Source: Micromonospora echinospora
GTDB lineage: Bacteria; Actinomycetota; Actinomycetes; Mycobacteriales; Micromonosporaceae
Length of the DNA: 64,000 bases
Direction: 5' to 3'
NCBI RefSeq assembly: GCF_900091495.1
Contig: NZ_LT607413.1
Location: 1,984,001-2,048,000, forward strand
Below the pieces are notes generated by a model. It was not told the DNA's origin. It saw only the letters and a list, made by a program, of their open reading frames with translations, and searched no databases. Positions 57,586 to 64,000 of this stretch are shown piece by piece. Position 1 is the stretch's first letter. Every line of letters starts with the position of its first letter. Position numbers and translations under genes: made by a program.

Positions 57586-57601
57586 GTCGATATATATCGA
57601 C
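57586..57601. promoter_or_regulatory. 16-bp perfect palindrome, PadR-like operator
   Basis: GTCGATATATATCGAC, preceded by CTA, is a perfect AT-centred palindrome in a GC-rich genome. Operators of PadR-family repressors in actinomycetes often contain CGATATATCG-type cores; that assignment is from memory. No PadR gene is in the window, so a regulator would act in trans. Confidence 0.6.
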
Positions 57602-57811
57602 GACACTTCCGCTTCGAGACATGCCCCACAACGACACCTCGGATGCGAGCGCTGGCGTTCCACTCGACACGCTCCGCGCGGCGAGATCGCCGTCGTCGCC
57701 GCTGGCAGTTACCGGTATCGGCAGGCCGCAACGGGTTTCCCGCCATCCAGAACCGGCCAGCCAACTCGGCAACCCGGCCGAGAACTCCGTAACGCCCCTT
57801 GATCGACCCGG

Positions 57812-57863
57812 ATTGCGGAATCTCGGCGTATCGCCGAGCGTCAACGCCCCAACATGCCGCAAT
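57812..57863 (-). terminator. Nested hairpin after the membrane hydrolase gene
   Basis: The outer arms ATTGCGG (57812-57818) and CCGCAAT (57857-57863) enclose CTCGGCG-TAT-CGCCGAG (57822-57838). It lies 10 bp beyond the hydrolase stop codon, on its downstream side. Confidence 0.6.
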
Positions 57864-57872
57864 TTGAGGTCG

Positions 57873-59504
57873 TCACCGGACCGTACGACAGATCCGGGCC
57901 GCTGAGAACGCCGGCCCGGATGGTGCTTCGGAGCGCCACACCGGGTTCACGTTGACCGTCAGAAGGGGTGCGTGCCAGGCTGCCCCGAGCCGCTGTATCA
58001 GGCCGTACTCGCTCCTGACGTTCCTGAGATTCGCTCCGGCGAGAAAATCGATCACCTTGTCGTGGACCATCCGCTGGTCAAGTAACTCGACGTGGAGGGA
58101 CGGCACCTCGACCACGGGGATCTGGGTGAACGGACCTGGTGTGGACTCCGCCGCGGTGACAGTCGGCAGGAAGGCGACCACTCGCACGCCTGGAATCGGA
58201 CACATGGTCTGAAAGCGATAGAACGGCGCGCCTTCTAATAGCGAGCGGACGAATGGCTCGTCTGGGCGGTCGTCGGTTTCGGAACCCAGGTTCGCGAGGG
58301 TGTACAGGGCGCGTAACAGCCAGCCGGTGGCTACTCCGTAGCCGGAGTCGGCGGTCGGTGGCGGATAGTACGCCCGGCCGGTGCGGACCAGCGGGCTGAG
58401 CATCAGCAGCGCTGTCACCGGTGACTTCGGGCTTCGCAGGTAGGTGCGGGCCACCATCGCCCCCTCGCTCTCCCCGATCAGGGCGACCGGCCGGCCGGTC
58501 CGCCGGTGTACGGCCTCGACCTGCGCGGCGAGCATCTGCGCGCTGGACTCCAGGGACTGGTGGGTGGCGCTCGCCCGGTACGGCAGCGGACGACCACCCG
58601 AATCCAGGCCGTTGTACGAGAATCGCTCCACGTTCGGATCCGCCGAGGGCCGGCCATCGTACGCGGAATTGTGTCCAGCCAGCAGGATCACCGCATAGGG
58701 CACCCGCTGGGGTAGCGGCTGGGTGAAGATCGGTGGCGAGAAGGTGCTCGTCGCGCCGCCGCGCTGGGTGAGCGCCTGCGCCACCAGCGGGATGGCCAGG
58801 GTCAGCACCACGACGATCGGTACCACCGGCACCCGCCGCAACCGCACGTGGGAGGGGAGCACGGCCGCCCGCACGGTTCGGTTCCACATCAGGCCGTTGA
58901 TCATCCCGACGGCCACGGCGACGACCGGCGTCCACGCCTCATCCGCGCTCCACACCAGGCCCCCGGCGACGGTGATGACCACGAAGTTGAGCAACGACCA
59001 ACCGGCCAGCTCTGCCGTTGGCAGGCCACGCCACCAGCCCGCACCCACCGCCATCCGCTGTAGGAACGGAGCCAGTATCACCATGGGGATCAGCGAGGCG
59101 AACAGCACCCAGGAAAGCGACACCACCGACGCGGCCACCGCAAGCGCAGCGAACGGCGCGACGATGACAGCCGTCAACGCCGCCACGCCGAGATTGCGCA
59201 GCAGCAGGTCCCGCCATGCTGGCCGGGGCCTCCCGGCCGGCCAGGACAGGCCGACCAACGCTGCGGACAGCGCTCCGCGCACCACGATCGCCCCCACCAG
59301 CCCGAGCCCGAAAGCCCACCAGGACTGGTGGTAGACGAACAGCCAACGCATGTCGTGGTAGGAGTCGTACGGCCAGACCGCCGAACTCTGCCCGATCAAT
59401 CCCTCCGCCTGCCGGAACCCGATCAGCACCAACACGAGAGACTCGGTCAGCGGGACGGCGGCGGCGACCCCGAGCAGTGCGAGCAAGCGCCGACGGCTCA
59501 GCAC
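57873..59504 (-). CDS. Membrane protein with alpha/beta-hydrolase domain
   Basis: The 543-aa protein starts at a GTG behind AAGGAGG. The first ~250 residues hold six to seven TM helices. The second half is an alpha/beta-hydrolase-like domain with VALIGESEGAMVARTY (nucleophile elbow GxSxG near residue 341), an Asp-rich loop and a possible catalytic His in HVELLDQRMVHDKV near 490. The active site probably faces the outside, giving a membrane-tethered esterase or lipase-like enzyme (inference). I know no named family with this exact fusion. Confidence 0.72.
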   Translation of the reverse strand: MLSRRRLLALLGVAAAVPLTESLVLVLIGFRQAEGLIGQSSAVWPYDSYHDMRWLFVYHQSWWAFGLGLVGAIVVRGALSAALVGLSWPAGRPRPAWRDLLLRNLGVAALTAVIVAPFAALAVAASVVSLSWVLFASLIPMVILAPFLQRMAVGAGWWRGLPTAELAGWSLLNFVVITVAGGLVWSADEAWTPVVAVAVGMINGLMWNRTVRAAVLPSHVRLRRVPVVPIVVVLTLAIPLVAQALTQRGGATSTFSPPIFTQPLPQRVPYAVILLAGHNSAYDGRPSADPNVERFSYNGLDSGGRPLPYRASATHQSLESSAQMLAAQVEAVHRRTGRPVALIGESEGAMVARTYLRSPKSPVTALLMLSPLVRTGRAYYPPPTADSGYGVATGWLLRALYTLANLGSETDDRPDEPFVRSLLEGAPFYRFQTMCPIPGVRVVAFLPTVTAAESTPGPFTQIPVVEVPSLHVELLDQRMVHDKVIDFLAGANLRNVRSEYGLIQRLGAAWHAPLLTVNVNPVWRSEAPSGPAFSAARICRTVR

Positions 59505-59750
59505 CCCTCCTCCTTCACGCAGGCGAGGCTTCGCACCAATTCTTCCGCGTTCCCGATCTCGATGAGGACGCTTTGGTCAGCCTCGACACCGGGACGACTG
59601 ACCGGGGGCGGGTGCCCGCTCCGGCCGCGTGCCCCGGACACGCCGGAGCGGGTACGGCCGTCCCGGGCAGCCGCCGTTCACGTCCGTTGCCGTCGTTACC
59701 ATTCCCGGCCCCTGCGGTCGTTCCCGGTGCCGGCGTGGCAGGGTTGCGGT

Positions 59751-61589
59751 ATGTCGACGTCGCCCCGGGTCCGCGCACCCGAGCTACGGGGCCGCCAGTG
59801 GTTGAACACCGGCGGCCGGAACCTGACCCTGCGGGACCTCCGGGGCCGCATTCTTCTGCTGGATTTCTGGACCTTCTGCTGCGTCAACTGCCTCCACGTC
59901 CTGGACGAGTTGCGCCCGCTGGAGGAGAAGTACGGCGACGTGCTGGTCGTCGTCGGCGTGCACTCCCCGAAGTTCGAGCACGAGAAGGACCCGGACGCCC
60001 TGGCGGCGGCGGTCGAGCGGTACGGCGTGCACCACCCCGTCCTGGACGACCCCGAGCTGGACATGTGGCAGCAGTACGCGGCGAAGGCGTGGCCGACCCT
60101 GTCGGTCGTCGACCCCGAGGGTTACGTGGTCGCCACCATGGCCGGCGAGGGTCACGCCGAGGGGCTGGCCCGGCTGATCGACGAGTTGATCGCCGTACAC
60201 GAGGCCAAGGGGACGCTGCACCGGGGCGACGGGCCGTACGTGCCGCCGGCGGAACCGGAGACCACGCTGCGCTTTCCCGGCAAGGCCGTGGTGCTCGACG
60301 GCGGGAACCTGCTGGTCTCGGACTCGGCCCGGCACTCGCTGGTGGAGCTGGCCCCCGACGGCGAGACGGTGGTCCGCCGGATCGGCACCGGCGAGCGGGG
60401 CAGCGCCGACGGCCCGGCGGGCAGCGCCACCTTCTCCGAGCCGCAGGGCCTCTGCCTGCTGCCCACGCACGTCGCCGAGGTCTCCGGGTACGACGTGGTG
60501 GTCGCCGACACCGTCAACCACCTGCTGCGCGGCGTACGGCTCGACACCGGCGAGGTGACCACCGTCGCCGGCACCGGCCGACAGTGGCGTTCGACGGTCG
60601 ACGACCACGCGCACGACGCCCGTTCGATCGACCTCTCCTCCCCCTGGGATCTCGCCTGGTACGAGGACCGGACCGTGATCGCGATGGCCGGCATCCACCA
60701 GCTCTGGTGGTTCGAGCCGGTCAAGCGGACCGCCGGCATGTACGCGGGCACCACGGTCGAGGCGCTGCGGGACGGCCTGCTGGCCGAGGCGTGGATGGCC
60801 CAGCCCTCCGGGCTCTCCGTCTCGGCCGACGGCCGGCGGCTCTGGGTGGCCGACAGTGAGACCAGCGCCCTCCGCTACGTCGAGAACGACGTCCTGGGCA
60901 CGGCGGTCGGTCAGGGACTCTTCGACTTCGGGCACGTCGACGGTCCGGCCGACCAGGCGTTGCTCCAGCATCCGCTCGGCGTGTGTGCGCTGCCCGACGG
61001 CTCGGTGCTGGTCGCCGACACGTACAACGGGGCGGTGCGGCGTTTCGACCCGGCGACCCGGATGGTGTCGACGGTCGCCGACGGTCTGGCCGAGCCGAGC
61101 GACGTGGTGTTGACCCCGGCCGGTGACGTCCTGGTGGTCGAGTCGGCCGCGCACCGGCTGACCCGGCTCGCCCCGGGTGCGCTCTCTGCGGTCGGGGCGA
61201 GCACGGTGGACGGCCCCCGGCACCGGACCGAACGTCCGCCCACCGAGATCGCCGCCGGTGAGGTGACCCTGGACGTGATCTTCACGCCCCCGCCCGGTCA
61301 GAAGATGGACGAGAGCTTCGGCCCGTCGACCCGGCTGGTGGTCTCGGCCTCCCCGCCGGAGCTGCTGAGCGAGGGGGCCGGCGCCGGCACCGACCTGTCC
61401 CGGCGGCTGGTGGTGGACCCGACCGTCCGGGCCGGTGTGCTCCAGGTGACCGCCCAGGCGGCCACCTGTGACGTGGCCGACGAGCACGGGGCGTGCCACC
61501 TGACCCGGCAGGACTGGGGGGTGCCGGTGCGGGTGGTCGACGACGCTCCGGCCCGACTTCCGCTGGTGCTGCGCGGGCTGGACGCCTAG
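59751..61589 (+). CDS. Thioredoxin-NHL repeat protein (NHLRC2-like)
   Basis: The 612-aa soluble protein has an N-terminal thioredoxin-like domain (residues ~1-150) with the redox motif C44-V-N-C47, preceded by an extra Cys43, and the typical LLLDFWTFCCVNCLHVL segment. It is followed by a six-bladed NHL propeller: GNLLVSDSARHSLVEL, VVVADTVNHLLRGV, SVLVADTYNGAVRRFD and others. A C-terminal beta domain with two Cys follows. The same domain order is found in NHLRC2. The ATG at 59751 fits; the ribosome site is weak. Role probably in thiol redox or protein interaction. Confidence 0.88.
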   Translation: MSTSPRVRAPELRGRQWLNTGGRNLTLRDLRGRILLLDFWTFCCVNCLHVLDELRPLEEKYGDVLVVVGVHSPKFEHEKDPDALAAAVERYGVHHPVLDDPELDMWQQYAAKAWPTLSVVDPEGYVVATMAGEGHAEGLARLIDELIAVHEAKGTLHRGDGPYVPPAEPETTLRFPGKAVVLDGGNLLVSDSARHSLVELAPDGETVVRRIGTGERGSADGPAGSATFSEPQGLCLLPTHVAEVSGYDVVVADTVNHLLRGVRLDTGEVTTVAGTGRQWRSTVDDHAHDARSIDLSSPWDLAWYEDRTVIAMAGIHQLWWFEPVKRTAGMYAGTTVEALRDGLLAEAWMAQPSGLSVSADGRRLWVADSETSALRYVENDVLGTAVGQGLFDFGHVDGPADQALLQHPLGVCALPDGSVLVADTYNGAVRRFDPATRMVSTVADGLAEPSDVVLTPAGDVLVVESAAHRLTRLAPGALSAVGASTVDGPRHRTERPPTEIAAGEVTLDVIFTPPPGQKMDESFGPSTRLVVSASPPELLSEGAGAGTDLSRRLVVDPTVRAGVLQVTAQAATCDVADEHGACHLTRQDWGVPVRVVDDAPARLPLVLRGLDA

Positions 61590-61671
61590 TACTGCAGTGA
61601 CCAGGGCCGCAGGCATGTCTGCCCTGATCAACTAGGCTGGCGGAGCCATCACACGTGAACGAAGGACGCAT

Positions 61672-62325
61672 ATGGCCCGCCCATACAAGCCCGGACCAAA
61701 GCAGTTCGTCTTCGCTGTCGGCGATGGCAACGATCAACAAGTCTCGGTGGGCGACCCTCAGGAGGCCTACGTGGCGTTCTCTGCGTTCTTCCGGGGTCGA
61801 GAGTCTGACACCTACACCATCAAGGATGAATCGGCGAGGCAGAGTTTGGTACTCATGCCCCGTCTGGGGGTGATCTCCCGGATCAAGGATGCGGACCAAC
61901 CTCGGTCGGAACACCTCCAGGTCGACCGGGGCAACCGCTACCTTCCGAGCGCAATGCTGTTCTTCGAGAACGGATATGCCGGCCTCGACTACTTCGGCCA
62001 GTGGTTCTCCGAGCTCGCCGACCTCGACGCGTCACCGGAGACCCGCGGTGCCGCCCGCGCCGCCACGATCACGACGGAAGCAGCGGCAATCGAAGAAGTC
62101 GGCCGGATCTGGGCAGATTCCGGCAGCGTCGACCCGAGCGACCGGTACTACGTCTTCTTCGACTCGCATGATGTCGGCGATGACCGAGCCGAACGAGCCG
62201 AACTGCTCCAGTTGATCGAATTCCTCGGTCTCGAACGAGTCGACGCCCCGGCCGGGGCCGCCGGAGGCGAAGTCTGGGTGCGCACCGACCCACGCCTCGA
62301 CGTCGAATGTGCACGGTGGTCGTGA
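61672..62325 (+). CDS. Hypothetical protein, 217 aa
   Basis: ATG start with GAAGGA 5-6 nt upstream. The soluble protein begins MARPYKPGPKQFVFAVGDGN and contains PQEAYVAFSAFFRG, MLFFENGYAGLDYFGQWF and DRYYVFFDSHDVG. No signal peptide or TM helix, and no family recognised. It lies 96 bp before another unrecognised gene on the same strand. The two differ in base usage from the core genes (more A/T in third positions), so they may be a more recently acquired pair. Confidence 0.6.
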   Translation: MARPYKPGPKQFVFAVGDGNDQQVSVGDPQEAYVAFSAFFRGRESDTYTIKDESARQSLVLMPRLGVISRIKDADQPRSEHLQVDRGNRYLPSAMLFFENGYAGLDYFGQWFSELADLDASPETRGAARAATITTEAAAIEEVGRIWADSGSVDPSDRYYVFFDSHDVGDDRAERAELLQLIEFLGLERVDAPAGAAGGEVWVRTDPRLDVECARWS

Positions 62326-62421
62326 ACGGATGGTGCAGGGTGGTCGCGACATCGCCGTGATACTCGCCGTGGACCCGAAGCGACCATTTCCAGCCGGTGC
62401 CGTTCCGGGGAAGCCGGAGCT

Positions 62422-63684
62422 ATGAAAGACATCGTTTTCACACGTAGCAGCGGCTGGATCCCGAACGTGATCCGCGAGGACGGCGAGCTGAAGCTGATGC
62501 TCGCCGCCGGGGCCGACGCCAACCATGAGCCTCGCACGTTCACGTTCCCGATCGGGGAGGCCCATCTTGCGGTGATCCGGGAGGACCTGGCTAGACACCT
62601 GCTGCTGTGGAGTGCGGTCCTTCCGCTGTGCGACGCCGCCGGAACCCGGGGCCGGCTCGACGAGAACGCTGCCGTCGCGCTCCTGGACCCGGTCCTGCTC
62701 TCCTCTCCTGCGGACGTCGACGCGCTCTTTCGGCGCATCCGGTGGGACAGGAGCCGGCTCGTGGCCCATGGCGCCGACATCGATCTACTTGAGCACGGCC
62801 AGGTCTGCGAGGCGATGCGCGCGGCGACGGAGGGGTCGAACGAGAAACGTGCTCAGGAGTATCACGCGGACCGCCGTCGCGCCGAGCGCGGAGCAGTCCT
62901 CGGGCCACTCGACGCTGAGATTCTGAGGTACACGGGCCAGTATCTGCATGGCGCGACGGTTCCAAGGCGGATGCCCGATGCTGTCGACCCCGCGCTGCTG
63001 CCCCAGGTCATGCGTGTGATCGCCACCGCAGAGCAGGCGTGCGCCGGGATGCGGATCGGCCTCGACCCGCGGCGGGGAAACCGGGCCACGGACAAGCGCG
63101 ACTGGAATCGGATGGCGGCGACGGTCGACGCGGCTGTGCGCCGCGCATACCCCGAACTTGTCGACGACGCGGTGCGTACGGTGAGCTTTCTGATGTGCTC
63201 GGAGGCTGTGGACCGATCCAGGAGCACACCGGTGGAAGACGACGAGGAGGCTGCCGACGACCACGCCGACCTCGGTGCCAGTGCGAAAAAGACGGCCCTG
63301 TCGTTCACCGATGACAAGGGCGGCGAGAAGAAGTGGCTACGGGACGGTCCGCGCACTGCCTCCGCCGAGTTCTGGGAGTTCGTCGCCGATCGCTCTGCCG
63401 CGGACAACGAAGTGTTCACCATCGAGGACGAGGAGATGGGCGAGGGGATCCAGTTGCACTTCTACGCGGACTCCATCGCCCGGATCACGACCGTGCGACA
63501 CGGGGAAGCCGGGTCGGATCCGCAGTACCAGGTCGAGTACAGCCTGGTCGACGGGATCGGCGGGTACCGGAAACTGGTGAGCGCCTTCGTCCGCGGCGGC
63601 TGCGCCGCACTCGAACAGCACGGTCCCTGGATGTCGGATGTCGCCGAGTTCGAGCGCGCGCGTCGTCGGCGCGACGCCCGGTAG
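62422..63684 (+). CDS. Hypothetical protein, 420 aa (possibly DUF6357)
   Basis: ATG start with CGGAG close upstream. The N-terminus MKDIVFTRSSGWIPNVIRED is followed by a predominantly helical part and a C-terminal third with QLHFYADSIARITTVRHGE and the end RRRRDAR. I have a weak memory of this N-terminus from DUF6357 proteins, which have no known function. No TM helix, signal or nucleotide-binding motif. Same strand as the 61672 gene, and probably one transcript with it. Confidence 0.6.
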   Translation: MKDIVFTRSSGWIPNVIREDGELKLMLAAGADANHEPRTFTFPIGEAHLAVIREDLARHLLLWSAVLPLCDAAGTRGRLDENAAVALLDPVLLSSPADVDALFRRIRWDRSRLVAHGADIDLLEHGQVCEAMRAATEGSNEKRAQEYHADRRRAERGAVLGPLDAEILRYTGQYLHGATVPRRMPDAVDPALLPQVMRVIATAEQACAGMRIGLDPRRGNRATDKRDWNRMAATVDAAVRRAYPELVDDAVRTVSFLMCSEAVDRSRSTPVEDDEEAADDHADLGASAKKTALSFTDDKGGEKKWLRDGPRTASAEFWEFVADRSAADNEVFTIEDEEMGEGIQLHFYADSIARITTVRHGEAGSDPQYQVEYSLVDGIGGYRKLVSAFVRGGCAALEQHGPWMSDVAEFERARRRRDAR

Positions 63685-63756
63685 CCCCAGAGGGAACCCA
63701 CGCCCGCGCCGTTCTGCGCCGCTGTCGGCTGCGGAGGCCCTCTCGTCTGCCATGGC

Positions 63757-63798
63757 GTGGTCCGTTGGACCGGATCGACGTCCTGTCCAACGGACCAC
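63757..63798. terminator. 13-bp perfect hairpin between convergent genes
   Basis: GTGGTCCGTTGGA (63757-63769) pairs perfectly with 63786-63798 around a 16-nt loop. It lies between the hypothetical gene and the convergent pectate-lyase-like gene and can serve both strands. Confidence 0.75.
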
Positions 63799-63852
63799 AC
63801 CCAGGTCAAACGCGGAAATCTACGCAGTCCCGGCGGGCACCCCTGGCGCTGG

Positions 63853-64000
63853 TCAGACGCCGATGTTGGCCTGCGGTCCGGCGTGGGTGCGGACCAGGTT
63901 CGGCACCTCCGAGGCCGGGTCGAGCCGGTACGAGTAGAAGCTCGACGGGGTGAACGCCGACCCGCCGGTCTGCTGCTTGCCGCTGCTGTTGACCACGATG
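63853..64000 (-). CDS. C-terminal end of a probable secreted pectate lyase (PL1-like), truncated by the window
   Basis: Only the last 48 codons are present; the frame is open to the window edge. It reads ...SAFTPSSFYSYRLDPASEVP then NLVRTHAGPQANIGV and stop. The pattern F-x-PSS-[FY]-YSY-x-LD...VP...AGP-x-x-NIG is the usual C-terminal end of actinomycete pectate lyases of polysaccharide-lyase family 1. The catalytic region lies outside the window, so the call rests on this tail only. Confidence 0.6.
   Translation of the reverse strand, partial: IVVNSSGKQQTGGSAFTPSSFYSYRLDPASEVPNLVRTHAGPQANIGV

Larger units (their letters stand above)
57456..57872. other. 417-bp intergenic region upstream of the metalloprotease
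   Basis: No convincing gene: frames of 94-97 codons on both strands lack ribosome sites and family features. The region is less GC-rich than average and contains a perfect palindrome (57586-57601) and a nested hairpin (57812-57863). The first probably regulates the protease gene; the second probably ends the hydrolase transcript. Confidence 0.6.

Noticed and set aside
57569..57905. Small genes on either strand upstream of the metalloprotease
   Set aside because: No ribosome sites and no recognisable families, and the frames overlap the palindrome or hairpin. Base composition is that of a regulatory gap.

Overview
The window comes from a very GC-rich actinomycete, most likely a member of the Micromonosporaceae (Micromonospora type). 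I infer this from the codon bias, the frequent GTG starts, the many Pro/Gly/Gln-rich low-complexity tails and the gene order. No database search was possible, so family names rest on recognised motifs. From memory, dnaK-grpE-dnaJ-hspR, purA, a DUF3151 gene, fba, a DedA gene, pyrE and clpB are also clustered in Mycobacterium tuberculosis (Rv0350 to Rv0384c). The window therefore looks like an ancestral actinobacterial core locus, rearranged and filled with lineage-specific genes. I see no prophage, transposase, integrase, CRISPR array, tRNA or rRNA.

Layout. 0-4.5 kb: the 3' part of an acyl-CoA dehydrogenase, an acyl-CoA synthetase and a Tat-exported N,N-dimethylformamidase-like protein. 4.6-8.4 kb: purD, purA and a divergent Cys-rich protein that looks like a degenerate lipid kinase. 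8.4-19 kb: a ParA/EspI-like ATPase with a huge Pro-rich arm, DUF3151, a LOG-like protein, fba, a holin-like membrane protein, a sortase-anchored surface protein and a DedA protein with a QPYGG tail. 19-22.5 kb: ArsR regulator, pyrE, SDR and two 4-TM proteins. 22.6-27.1 kb: a tight six-gene minus-strand operon (DUF4178, DUF2617, DUF4247, DUF350, a two-TM protein and a membrane-fused spermidine-synthase-like enzyme). 27.2-34.6 kb: a third 4-TM paralogue, clpB, a propeller lipoprotein and a KhtT/KhtU-like cation antiporter pair.

34.8-39.3 kb: the hspR-dnaJ-grpE-dnaK operon on the minus strand. HAIR-type operators precede both dnaK and clpB, so HspR probably controls both. 39.4-42.9 kb: two overlapping dynamin-like GTPase genes. 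44.2-47 kb: a divergent locus in which an NrtR-type Nudix regulator faces an SPFH protein and a degenerate NAD-kinase homologue across a multi-half-site operator. 48.7-52.4 kb: 2-oxoacid dehydrogenase E1alpha, E1beta and E2. 52.6-64 kb: a 47-aa protein, a very large disordered membrane protein, a secreted metalloprotease with a lectin-like end, a membrane alpha/beta hydrolase, a thioredoxin-NHL protein, two unrecognised proteins and the C-terminus of a probable pectate lyase.

Features that cut across the region are a 58-bp intergenic palindrome family (four copies, each exactly 20-18-20), several tandem repeats, and hairpins that cover the translation starts of two of the three 4-TM paralogues. 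The most promising candidates for under-described biology are the polyamine-synthase-like membrane operon, the NrtR/SPFH/NAD-kinase-like locus and the dynamin-like pair.
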